64,000 nt of DNA, taken from Tyto alba (taxonomy: Eukaryota > Chordata > Aves > Strigiformes > Tytonidae). This document shows, piece by piece, positions 37,916 to 48,800 of the stretch; within the stretch, counting starts at the first letter, position 1; each line of letters opens with the position of its first letter. The position numbers were made by a program, and so were the translations under genes. The notes under the pieces are model-generated. The model was not told the origin of the DNA. It was given only the letters and a program-made list of their open reading frames with translations, and ran no database searches. The DNA is taken from assembly GCF_018691265.1 (NCBI RefSeq), contig NW_024881279.1, positions 2,943,243 through 3,007,242 of the forward strand, written 5' to 3'.

Positions 37916-39371
37916 TGTGGTACAATGTAGAACTGTTGCTTAGTGAATGATAACATTCTTCAAAGATGTTTTGAGCCCATGGTTGCCAAACAGTTTAACT
38001 GGTCAACATTTCTACTGCTAAAACTTTCTAAATGTTTTGCATAGTCGTTCATAGGACATGAAAGGTATTAAATGGCACGTGAGACTTAATGAAAGAGTAT
38101 TTTTGTGGTTTATCCTTTTATGGAAAATTTTACTTTTTTAGTTCAAAAATCTATCATCAGATTTGTTTATATGAGCTAAGGTCCAGTAACCTGGATGTTT
38201 ACATGCTGGAAAGCAAAAGCTTTTTATTACAGATCATGCTGTGCATCATATGCTACTACTCTGTTTGACAACTACACTTACATTTAGAAAATCCTCTAAA
38301 CTATCAGAAGCAAGTTTTACACTGCTGGCTGTAGAGCACTGTCATTGTTAAAATTGAATGCACAGTGTTGCACACAGAGAGCCTTCCATCTCACTGTTAA
38401 CAAATGTATTATATGCTGCTGAGCTTTCTTTCTGATGGCTTTTCCTGATGCTTCCAGGTTGAGTCGTTACTGCAACATAAAATTTAGTGTTCATTTGTTA
38501 ATGATCAGTATACTACTTGTACTGTACAGAGGCTTTAGTCTTTTCAACTTGCCTGTTTCCTTAGCTCATGTATTTGTAGTACTTTCTGAGACACAGAGTG
38601 TCTCTTCCAGCAGTGTCTGTGTAAGAAAGAGGAGCAGTGCACAGTGAAAGAATTATGACTGATGCTGCTTAGGAGTTTCATCTTTGTGCCTTTTTTTGTA
38701 AATTAAATGTATCCTAGTGAGAGAAGGGCTTGAGTGGGTGTTTTTCAGAACTCCATTAGCTTTCCGTATGGAATATGGTCAGTGAAACCAGAGAAATAGA
38801 GGTAACAAACAAAAATGGGCACTATTTTCAAGGAGATGGTAAAAAGGCTATTTTCACTGGATGCGCAGTAAGAAAAGGAATCGCCTTTAAGTAGAGGTCC
38901 CAAAGGAAAGTGTTTCCCTTTTGATATTTTTGCAAAAAACTGTGTAATGCAAGATTACCAATCTGTGTTGTTGGGCACATGGTGACTGGCGTTATAGTCT
39001 GCAGTATAATGAGTCCATTATTTTTATGTAATAGTGTGTATGTGTCTGTGAAATCTGGCATGGGAGAAGCAAGTTAGTGCAAAAAAGAAAAAAAACAAAC
39101 CCAACAAAAGCAAAATCCAAACATACTGCAGAACAAATATTGCTGGTTGCAAATTGAAAGTTATTTGTTCTTTTGGTAGATTGAAGCAGTTGGCATTAGT
39201 ATTTTTAATTTGTGATGCGGTTTCCTAAATTTCTTATCCTTGGAGTGCCCTTTTTTGGGGAGGGGGCATTACATGTGGAAAAATTCTTAAATATCTTGGT
39301 TTAGGTAAAATATAGTAACTAAACTATTTTTTATATTTTTATGGAAAAAGTAGTGTGTAGAATGACTTTTG

Positions 39372-39377
39372 AATAAA
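39372..39377 (+). terminator. Polyadenylation signal of ZCCHC10 (proximal candidate)
   Basis: AATAAA followed within 40 bases by a GT-rich run (GTACGTTGTGTGTTTTAGTC), a good downstream element. Confidence 0.55.
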
Positions 39378-39467
39378 CTGTGCTTATTTAAATGTTTGAA
39401 AATATGTACGTTGTGTGTTTTAGTCTGTAATCATTGCTGTGTTTTACAGAACACTCTGCAGACTGTA

Positions 39468-39473
39468 AATAAA
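39468..39473 (+). terminator. Polyadenylation signal of ZCCHC10 (distal)
   Basis: AATAAA with a T/GT-rich stretch from about 39487 (GTTCCAAGTCTTCTTGAGTG), the expected downstream element. Another AATAAA stands about 96 bp earlier. Which one is used cannot be told from sequence. Confidence 0.55.
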
Positions 39474-39499
39474 ATTACCAGAAAATTGTTCCAAGTCTT

Positions 39500-42480
39500 C
39501 TTGAGTGAATGTACCATTTAATGGGCAAAGTTAATAAATTATTAAACAGCAGTTGCTAAGTTCATGCTTACTGCAAATCCAAATGGAAGTGATACTGTGG
39601 TAGTTAAGCGTGTGTGGGGAAGTCCTTTGGACTACAGGACTCCCTGTAGCGCAGGGTTTAGGCAGTCTCACCCGTCCAGCAAGCCCTGTGTGATGAGTGG
39701 AGCAGGCGTGGTGGGCAGCCTGCTGCTAGTAGCTTCATTGTGTGGGGACCGCGGGAAGAGGGGTGCGGACGTCCCGTGCTATGGGGAATATGGGCTTGAG
39801 TTCGGCTGGGACTGAGCTGGGCATGAGGAGGAGGATGACTGTGGCGAGGAATGGGCGGTCGTTCAGAAGGGCGAGGGTGGGGATCAAGGCTCAGCTACCT
39901 TTGCCATCCTGTTAAGATTATGTTGTACGTTGGTTTCTTTAATGCTGCTGGTGTTTGTGTGCAGATGGTTTCGTCAGAAGTGTATTGCTTCCCACAAGTA
40001 TATTGCTTTTCCCCATTAAGTCCTTTCTGCCAAGGAAAGAAATGTCTGTTAGACAACTACGAAGTACCAAAGCTAGTTATTAAAATCAGGGGGTTGGCCT
40101 CTTCATATATCTGTTTACGTTTGGTGTCTCCGGTCAGACAAATTGTGTCCATTCACAAAGACAAAAGGAGACGCTTGTGTATGTCAGCTCCTGTCAGCAG
40201 GAGCTAGGATAAGGTGATGTAATTACAGATGATGCTAAGGGGACCTTAATTTAATTCCTGGTCTGATCTTGGCTCATGAGTGGAGGTTCAAAGAGATGGT
40301 TTGCTGCTTTCCCTGGATATCCAATGTTGTCAAATGCTGATAAAGTCCGAGACCAACCATAAGTCCCCCTATACTCAGATTTTTAAAAAAAAAAAGTTTA
40401 ATTTTAAATACAATATTTTTGTTTGTTTGCTTGCTTTTTTTTAAAATGCCTTTTCTGTTAAATTTGTCTCTACATATTCTTGTTTTACAGAGTAAAACCC
40501 ACCAGCCTGTCAAGAGCCTTACCACTTCATCTTTTACTAGATCACATCCGGATTTCTTACTGGATGCTTTGCTTCAAATTTTTTTCAACAGGAAAGGTAT
40601 TTCTTTAACTACTGTCTTCTAAAGCTCTAGGTTAAGTAGAAAAGATAGGTGTTGTTTTTTTTTTAAATACCCACTAAGTACACATTGTTATATTTACTAG
40701 GCAGTTATATGAGACCTGTGTAGCTCTGAACAGCCTCAATTTTAATCCTTCCAATTACAAGTAAAGCTGCCATTGCTAATTGAAGGGAAGCAATTGATGC
40801 AGTCTGGTAGAAAAAACAGCCTCAGGAAAAGGCATCACATTTCAAGGAAAAACACTGCAGGAGAGCAAAAGGAGGGAGAGACAACCTGATCTAGTTCAGG
40901 TCTTTATTAAATCAAACATCTGTCAGTCAGAAACAGGTTTTGGGGTGCGCTCAATGAAATTGCATTATATAGTCTCCTGTGGATTGATATTTTTTTTTTT
41001 TTTAGGGAGGAGTCCCTAATAAAGAGGACTTTTGTTATCAAGTGGATTTGCTTTATGAAGAAATGATTCAACATACTTTAACCCTCATGGGTTTAATTTC
41101 CTTTATGACATATTTTTATTCAAGCTCTGCCTTTAACCAGACAGTGAGATATCAACTATGTCTGAGGCAGATCTTCACAGCCTAATTTTGTTAAATTGAG
41201 GTATGTGTAAGGGAAGTGGGGGGGGAGGTAATACAAAACATAATAGCAGAATAGAAGTTTGACATTTGAGATTTGGTATATCAAAAATGTCACTGGCAGA
41301 ACAAACATCATTGAAACTGATAGGAACTGGACATTTTTATTATTTGTTATTTACAGTACAGTGTTGCTTTCTTAAAGAAGCAGCCTGTGTCTTCCCTGCC
41401 CATAGAAAGGAGGGAAATTATAGGTGCATTTAATGTTAACATAGGTCAGGGTTCTACCCTAATTTGATCATATTTTGTTGTGGTGTTGGTCATATTTCAA
41501 CATCACAACAAACTTCAGGTTTAAATGCTAGTCAAAATAGTTATGAACTGTTTCAGATTTAGCTGTAGATTTAAAACTATTACTGTGTCTTTTTACAGCA
41601 TTTTTATATGAAGGGTCTCTGCAATCATAGTATCAGAGACTATTTTTAAAAGGTTTAGATTCTGGAGTTTGTTACAGTTATGCCAAAAAAAAGAAGGGGG
41701 GGGGGATAAGGTGGGGAACGTGTTTGCACTGTTCTGCTGCACTTTACTCACAAATTTCAAACAAATAATGAGGTATTACTTTTAAAAATAATAACCCGAA
41801 GTAGAGCTATGTTCCAGTATGCTTCAAAATAAGTTTGTGGAAGAAGTTCTTGTTGAAATCAAAAATATTTATGTAGTATAGTTTTAAGATTTTTAAAAAC
41901 AGCCTCTTTGGGAGGTTATTTTTAAAGGCAATTTTGGAAATTTTGGTAACACTGCTTTTGTGATGGGGTGGTTGTGGGATCTGAGAAGCAGCATGTGCTT
42001 CTGTGAGTTGATCAGAGCTCTGAATGCTGTGCTCCGATCTGCTGGTGTAGGTCAAAAATGGGCACCTCAGTGCTCCGCCGAGATGAAAAACTGAATTATC
42101 AAGCAAAGTGGTGAGTCGGACAAGAGATTAAGGGCGGTTGAAGAACAAATCGGCCGTGTACGCCTGCCGCGAGGGGAGGGGGGCTGGTGTTCAGGCTCGA
42201 GGCTGCTTTTAAGAGCGGGGAAAGACTCCGAAATAATTGTGCAGAAAAACTGAATTCTGCTTCCACATGTCTGAGCATAGCGTGAACGGGCTGGAGCCTG
42301 TCTGGGCGAGGAACACCAGGTGGGGAATTATTGATGATGACTTTGTGCCCTGTCTTAGGTGAATGCGTTTTCCCGTATCAAATAACCCCTTAAAATGTAG
42401 TGGAAACGTCGATTAACCAAAAAAAAACCCAAGCAAACGAAAGCACAAGAGGGGGGTTTGTTCTTTCTGGAGTGCGATGT
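39500..42480. other. ZCCHC10-AFF4 intergenic region
   Basis: About 3 kb between the ZCCHC10 poly(A) site and the AFF4 island. A GC-richer patch lies at about 39600-39900. No gene, RNA or recognisable repeat seen apart from short T, G and A runs. Confidence 0.75.
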
Positions 42481-42555
42481 TTTATAGGTAAATCGCTGTT
42501 TTTGAGGGACTGGAGTCGGCGGCGCGCGGGGCCCAGGCCGTGATGCCCGCGGGCC

Positions 42556-42572
42556 GCCGCCAGGGGGCGCCG
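42556..42572 (+). promoter_or_regulatory. CTCF-like binding site
   Basis: GCCGCCAGGGGGCGCCG matches the vertebrate CTCF core (consensus CCACCAGGGGGCGC) almost throughout. It lies about 520 bp before the inferred end of AFF4 exon 1. The plus-strand orientation of the core places it in transcription direction. Confidence 0.65.
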
Positions 42573-42582
42573 CGAGCGCGCC

Positions 42583-42588
42583 CACGTG
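42583..42588. promoter_or_regulatory. CACGTG E-box 1
   Basis: CCCACGTGAC, just after the CTCF-like site. Candidate for bHLH-leucine zipper factors (USF, MYC/MAX, TFE). Confidence 0.55.
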
Positions 42589-42632
42589 ACGCTGGCCGCC
42601 GGGGGGTGGGCGGGGCCTTGGCTCGGCGGGGT

Positions 42633-42638
42633 CACGTG
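42633..42638. promoter_or_regulatory. CACGTG E-box 2
   Basis: GTCACGTGTT, exactly 50 bp after E-box 1. The GTCACGTG octamer is shared with the CLEAR-type element (GTCACGTGAC) recognised by TFEB/TFE3/MITF, and also by USF. Confidence 0.55.
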
Positions 42639-42646
42639 TTCGCGGA

Positions 42647-42662
42647 GTGTGTGTGTGTGTGT
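42647..42662 (+). repeat. (GT)8 microsatellite in AFF4 promoter
   Basis: Eight GT units between E-box 2 and E-box 3, followed by an imperfect ATGTG. Potentially length-polymorphic, which would change E-box spacing. Confidence 0.85.
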
Positions 42663-42697
42663 ATGTGCGGGGGGGCCCCCCGGCGGCGGCGGCGGGT

Positions 42698-42703
42698 CAC
42701 GTG
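42698..42703. promoter_or_regulatory. CACGTG E-box 3
   Basis: GTCACGTGAT, 65 bp after E-box 2. It differs from the CLEAR consensus only at the last base. Confidence 0.55.
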
Positions 42704-42890
42704 ATCGACGGCGGGGCTGCGGCGGCGCGGGGGCTGCCGGGTAACGCGAGTGCCCGGCTGCGGGAGGAGCCGCGGCCCGGCCGGACGGGCGGAGGGCGGG
42801 ACGGAGGGACGGAGCCGGGCGAGGGGCCGAGGGCTGCCCAGGCCCCCCCTCGCCGACCTCGCCTCGCCGCCAGCCCGGCCCGGTCCCGCG

Positions 42891-42938
42891 ATGGAGCGCC
42901 GGGACCCCTGGGGAGCCGCCGTCGCCTCCCGCCTGTGA
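42891..42938 (+). other. Upstream ORF 1 in AFF4 leader (15 codons)
   Basis: ATG in CCGCGATGG (a strong +4 G, weak -3) encodes MERRDPWGAAVASRL and stops at TGA 42936-42938. If it lies in the mature leader it could reduce translation of the main frame. No function for the peptide is claimed. Confidence 0.45.
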
Positions 42939-43045
42939 GCCGCTCCCCTTCCCCCGGGGCCGGGCCCTGCCCCTGTGCTCCCCGGGCGGTCGGTGACTCG
43001 GTCCCTCGGGCCTCTTCGTCCCCGCCCGGTGGCGGCAGCCAGGAA

Positions 43046-43060
43046 ATGGTCCGGGCCTAG
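43046..43060 (+). other. Upstream ORF 2 in AFF4 leader (4 codons)
   Basis: GAAATGG gives a minimal frame MVRA then TAG, 17 bases before the donor. The -3 base and the +4 G are favourable. It is part of the leader only if the 43077 donor is used. Confidence 0.45.
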
Positions 43061-46000
43061 CGGAGCGGCGAACGGAGGTGAGACCCGGCCCGGGGGGTGG
43101 GAACGCGCCGGGGCCGACCGTGGGGTGAGGGAAGGGAGGGTGGTCCCACTGAGACCCGCACTCCCGCCGGCGGGGGGAAGGGCAGAGTCCCGGTACCGAC
43201 CAACGGCGGACCCCGCTTTGCTCCTCCCCCTCCCCTCCCCCCCCTGCCCCCCGCTCCCGGTTGAATTCTCGGGGAGCTCTCCCGGGGCCGCCCCGCTTCC
43301 GACCGCGGCCTGGCTCTCCGTGCCGGTGTTACCTGCGCGGGCTCTGTCCGTTCCCCCCACCCCCACCGCTCCGCCCCGGGATCCGGCCGGTTGGGCTCGG
43401 GATCGCCCCGTTTCATGACGCATCTCTCCCGCTTCAAAACCGCGGGACCGCGGCGTTTCCTCGCGCCCGGAGGAGTTCCCCACCCGGCGCGGCACGGGTG
43501 GGTGCCTGGCCCGCCCTGCCCCTCTCCCTGCAGAGCCACGACCTGCGCGGCCCCCATGGAAACAGACATTTGGGGTGACGGTGGGTGCTGGTGGGGCCGA
43601 TGCGTTCTCTTCTCTTCGCTGGGGGTTTTAATCCTTTTCTAGTAATTGACGTCAGGGCTTTGTTCCTTCCCCTTTGCTCTCTGCGTTTTAGGCCCTGAGC
43701 CGCTCTGGGGCTGGAGCGGGCAGGGCTGGGTGCTGCCGTGGTCGTAGGAAATGGCTTCGGGTAGGTGTTGCCTAAGGTCGGGAGAAGGGAGACTCTTGGG
43801 GTTATTGACCGGCAATCACATCCTCCCTGTGGGCGACTGGAGAGTCGTTATGTAAAGCATCAGCCCTGGTGAGGATTGTGTGAGACTTTGTAATCAAAGG
43901 AGCAGTCACTTCACATTTCTGGAACCTGGGCTGACAAGTGCTTTTTTTTGTTGTTTTTCTTTTTCCAGTGAACAAAACAAAGCAAGAAAGCATTGAGATG
44001 TATAATACAGATATTGGTGCTTTCAGTTGATGTGTCTTTCATTCACTTCTTGAAATGAGAAAGTGGTTAACTTCATTTAGAGGGAAAAACAGAGTACTTG
44101 TACCAGTATCTCGAATACAGCCTGAAAAGATGATGTTCTAATGAAAAGAGAGTTTAGCAGGTGTGGGCCCCTCTATTTCACAAGCCCGTCTCCTTGGCTT
44201 ATGACGGTCTTGTTTGATCATTTACTTATGAAGATTCTGATGGTTTTAAATGTTCATGTTTCCACTGATGTCAGCCAGACCTCCCACTTGCTGCTGCGTG
44301 AGCTGAACAGGCACTTACTCAGCATCAGTAGTCTTTGAAATTAACTTGTTCTGCTCAAGTCTCTGCTTTTATTTGTCACCTTGTTGCCAGCTCCCTTCTA
44401 GCTACTGCACCTCTCCTCGTGGGTATATTTTTAGTTCCTTACATTTCTTTAAAACTTATGAATACTTCTCTTAAGTCGCTGGAACGCAGTGCTTTGCAGC
44501 CCAGGGGCGTTATTGCGAAATAGGGTCTAGTCAAGTGCTCTGGAAGGGTGGCTGTAGACCTGATTTGTCATTTCGTTATCTGTTCTAATGAGAGAAGCAT
44601 TATTAATCTCACAGTGCTACTGTTGTGTCGTCTGCCTCAGCAAGGTGTGATATATACAGTCTTAGTCACGTAGGGACTGTGTACAGGTATTACACTGGAG
44701 TTACACAGTGGCCCGTGATGGTAATCGTGCAGTTCTTGTCCATCAGTAATATGAAAGAAAATTTTACCCTTTGGTGTTATTAAGATTTTGTCTTTATTAA
44801 TGTATCAATGTTAATTTTTATGATTTCCTAACTGCTATACAATGTATTTGCAGCTTTATGCAAGAGTAAACTTTCTTCTGTTGAACAGTTTTAACAATCA
44901 TGAAAGAAAACAGTACGTTTTAACTCTAGTGTCAAAACTGGTTTCAGGTCCCTAATGTTTCCTTTAAACATCTCTGCACTCCTCATTTTATTACTTTCCC
45001 CCTATGTCTCAAACACGGAGAGAGCAAGACTGAGCTCCCGGGGTAGATTTTTGTGCAAGAAGGCACACAGCGACCAAAAAAAATAGTTCATATTTGTGTG
45101 TTTTTCACTCTTCCCAGTTACAATGACCTGAACTTGATAAAGCATGATAAATTTCAGTGAAATATTACTTAGATTTCTAGAGTGTCCTTTTAGTAAGCTG
45201 GAATGTACAAATGCTTTGACATGGTTATGACCCAACAATTTAATGAGAAGATGCCACATATTTTTATCTGCAAACGCCATACATTTTGCGTTGTTCAGGT
45301 TTTGTAGATAAATTATTGCAACAGAAATCTGTCCTGACGTTAGATAGTTGGTAGATAATAAGTTGGCACATACGCGCTAGTTCCTTCTTCCCTTTCTAGC
45401 TCACAGCAGCTGGCAAGGATGTTGTGCTGCACTTTGTTTTCCTCCATGGTTGCTCCTGGATGTCGGATGTGACGAAGGACACATACAGCTTTTGTATTAC
45501 TGAGAGCACAGTTCAGAGCATCTTTTGAAGCAGACAGGGGACTCTGTGATGGTAAAACTGCTGGCCCCAGCCGCTCTGCATTTTCAGTGCTTACGAGAGC
45601 TGCCATAACTGTTCATAGCTGCTTCTGATTCCTCCGTTCCTTTCCTTCCTCTTCTTCCTCTTGCTTTGTGAGTTTTTAAATCATTTCTACTCCTACTCTT
45701 TGCTCCAGATCAACAGAAATCTACAATGTTGAGGGTAGAAATATTAACCAGTGATACCTGTTTCTGAGGTTGAATCTTGAGAGCTGAGAGCTGAAATGAG
45801 CACCTGTGCTATAGGCAGGTTTTGCCCTTGTTGGATGCGTGGAAAGAGTACGAGCATCCTTCAAGAGGCCACTTCTACCAGCAGGAAAGTGTATGTAGAG
45901 TTGGGAGGAATTTAGTCCCACAGTGTCGTCTTTGGGGTCTGTCTCTCTGAGGATGTAAGAATAGCCTTGAGATTTTAGTGACTTTGAGGGTACTTTTCTG

Positions 46001-46369
46001 CTGCAGTAATTGTTCTCAGCCACATAATTTCAGATTGTTACTCACATGTGGTTTGTTCTACAGGCACATTTCCTTTCTATAGTGTTACTGTGGTCTCACA
46101 GTTGCCTTCAATAGAGGCTAAGAAATAACTAAACTTGAGTCCACCTGTCTTCCTCCTTATTCGACTTTAGTGTCGCTCTTGGAGTTTGTATCAAGTGATG
46201 TTGATTTTGTGTCTGCTAAGGGGTGAGGAAAGAATATCCCCAATTGAGAGATGAAGAGGCTGTAGGATGAAGAGAGTTGTCTGGAAATGAGTCCGGAAAA
46301 TTTAACAGATTACATTTAGAGCAGGATTCGATGTGTGTAAAATATATTGCTAACTGTGCTAAAATAATC

Positions 46370-46620
46370 AAGGTCACAGAATTGCAAAACTAAAGATGAA
46401 AAGAACCTATCTGGCAATTATTCTTCTCTTGCAGGATTGTTCCTACTCTGCAGTTACTCATGACTAAAAAGATGCTCTCCAGCTTGTGAAATGATAGGGG
46501 TTCTGTCACTGCTTAGGAAATACAAGTGCACAGGCTCGCGCTCCTTCCTGTCATAAAGCTTTTCTTGTAAGTTTAGTCAGCCTGAATTTTTAAAGTAGTA
46601 CTGTGCTCCTACTGTATGTT
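46370..46620 (-). mobile_element. Degraded CR1 LINE 3' end
   Basis: The plus strand opens with TCACAGAATTG, the reverse complement of the ATTCTGTGA-like tail of CR1. Phrases that echo old CR1/L3 consensus follow in the expected order: GCAGGATTGTTCCTACTCTG, then GATGCTCTCCAG, GATAGGGGTTCT, and CCTGTCATAAAGCTTTTCTT. Element sense is therefore minus. It is strongly diverged and carries no ORF. Recognised by pattern from memory of the family, not by alignment. Confidence 0.5.
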
Positions 46621-48721
46621 TTTCTCCGATGGGAATCCAGATTTATTCTCATTTTAGGTACTTGAACTAGATGTACATATTCCTGTTGAATTAAGGTTTC
46701 CCATTTCGAATAATTGTATTGGTGCTCTCTGAAATGAAAATCTGATATTGTCTATGACTTTTGTAGAGGTGCCTCGCACAGCACATAGCTGCAGCGTAGC
46801 ACGGCTTGCTTCCTTGTCTGGGTCTGTGCCAGCTTCGTATGTGCCGTCCAAAATTCCATTTTCCCCGTAGCTGTGATATTGTTTGCCTCATGCACTCATG
46901 TCTAATTTGGTGTCTGCCATCTCCCCAGGCTCTCAAATCCTTAGTACTTTCCAAGTTTCTTTCTGCAACTTGTGTTTCAAACCTTTCTTTTCCCTAACGT
47001 AGCGATCTATATTTTCTCCTCAAGTGCATTAGCTTGTAGTTCTTAAAGTTTGTCATGTCTCTTGTTTTCACTTGATTCGTTAATTCTTGTTGATGAATAT
47101 AAAACCTGATTTATTAACTGGCAGTAGCACTGGGTACCAACAGGAAAAAAAGGAAAAAAAATCTCCTTGTGCTTGGTACTGTACAAACATTGAATAAGAG
47201 AAGTTTTTGCCCTGAAGTCTTGAACTAATTTTCTTCTGTTAACAGCTCATTAAGAAGTTTTCCTGCACTTTTCTATTGAGCTGTGGTACCCAGTGCCAAC
47301 AATACTTCACTAGACAGCTCATAGCCCCCTATTATTGATCTCTCCTTTTTACAGTTCATCTTAGTTTTTATTCATGTAATAACATTTATTGATGATTTCC
47401 TTGAATGTGTTGCTTTCCATGTTTTATAATTAAACAAATATGGAGTGTACTTTTACAAATACTGTAATCCTGTAATGCTCATGTTTTTCAGGAGAGACTG
47501 TTTTATCATTCCAAATCTCTCCCTGTGGATGGGTGTACTCTTCTGCAGCCTCACAGCAGTTTCTTGCTGTTTATTCCCAGTCCTACACTGGGGACATAAA
47601 AACTAGACGTAGGAGACAACAGGCCAGAATAATTGTGCGGTTCTCTTCAGTGTTAGCACTGTGATTATTTTCCTGCAGAGGATTGATGTTTCCTCCATTA
47701 TCTCGAGTTTCCAAGAGTAGTTTTAAGATACTTGTCCTTTGGGCTGGACTCGAAACTTTCCTCAGCTTGTAAATTTAGTAGTTTATTCGTGGAGGGGCAG
47801 AAGTGAACCCTGGAAATGCGTGTGGCCCTCCTGAAGCTCTCGGGGGTGACTGCTGGGGTTGCGAAGGGTGTCGGAGAATGTGTCAAACCAGAGTAGATCC
47901 CTGAGCTTAGTGCTTTTAAAACCCTGTAACTTTTACTGTATATGGTGTTAAAATGGGGAGGCACCCAGGTTTTAGTATGCTGTAACTTTGTAATCTTCTG
48001 GAAGCAGAGGTGAGTATGAGGTATCTTGGATCAGATGTTATTTTATTTACATACGTTTTCCAATTTTAAGGAAAAAATAATAGTATGTTTAATTTTTAGA
48101 ACTAAACATTGGGAAAGTAGTGTGTTTAGCCAGTGATCAGTTAAAAAGTACTCTTCAGACAGGAAAAATTATTTAAGCTTGTCCTTAGCTTAGATTCTAA
48201 GATTTCACCAAGGTAAATTGATACATATTAGATACTTTCTTCAACAGTTTTGGTTCCTGATGAAATTTCCAACTGTTGAACTGTCTCTCTTGCCTACTTT
48301 TTCGTTGAAGTGTAGCAGGTACGTGTGACTCTTTACTTCGAGAGTTGAGTCATGATCTGTGATCAGGCAGCGATGTGAGAAATGCAAGTGTGTTTCAAAT
48401 ACAGAAGCCAAATAAATACGAGGAGGACAGAGCAGATGTTTTGTTGCTCTTCCAGCTGTGTATAGTGTGTAGATACCGAGGTAGTAGGCACCTACCCGTA
48501 GATAGACACGTACTCATAGATAAATGGGCAACCACCCTGAAGCCATATAAGGCAATGTTAGTGTAACTGGTCCTCCAGCATCAGAAAATCTGGAAACAAG
48601 TTGTGATAGCTTTATTTACCCTAGCAGGCAGTTATATTCGATGCATTTTTGCTCTTGTGTTTTAGGGCTGTGTAGAACAGTCAGAAACATAGAATGTGCT
48701 TTCCTTATTGACACTGTGATC

Positions 48722-48800
48722 CTGTTGCAATTGTCTGTTTTTCAATTAATATTTAATATTTCTGTTGCAATTGTCTGGTTTTCAATTAATATTTAATATT
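48722..48800 (+). repeat. 40-bp tandem duplication
   Basis: Two nearly identical 40-base copies follow each other (48722-48761 and 48762-48800). Each starts CTGTTGCAATTGTCTG and ends TTAATATTTAATATT. They differ by one substitution (TTT to GTT) and a one-base deletion at the end, so the event is fairly recent. Confidence 0.95.

Larger units (their letters stand above)
37916..39490 (+). other. ZCCHC10 3' UTR
   Basis: About 1.57 kb from the stop codon to the last plausible polyadenylation signal. AT-rich, with no coding potential. Several possible poly(A) signals lie along it: ATTAAA at 38702-38707, AATAAA at 39372-39377 and AATAAA at 39468-39473. Alternative 3' ends are therefore possible. 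Confidence 0.7.
42700..43077 (+). other. AFF4: AFF4 non-coding exon 1 (start approximate)
   Basis: The 3' end is set by a strong donor, GGAG|GTGAGA at 43077/43078, inside the CpG island. The first coding exon far downstream has an acceptor just before its ATG, so a non-coding first exon is required, as in mammalian AFF4. The 5' end is not determinable and the given start is a guess. A second donor-like CCT|GTGAGC occurs at 42934/42935. Two short upstream ORFs lie within (42891-42938 and 43046-43060). Confidence 0.55.
42490..43560. promoter_or_regulatory. CpG-island promoter of AFF4
   Basis: The most GC- and CpG-dense kilobase of the window. It holds a CTCF-like site, three CACGTG E-boxes, GC boxes, an (GT)8 run and the AFF4 non-coding first exon. 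TATA-less. C-rich runs at 43221-43259 could form quadruplexes on the opposite strand. Confidence 0.85.

Noticed and set aside
42632..43495. 287-codon minus-strand frame in the AFF4 island
   Set aside because: Stop-poor because of extreme GC content; composition is Gly/Arg/Pro/Ala noise and it overlaps the AFF4 first exon and promoter.
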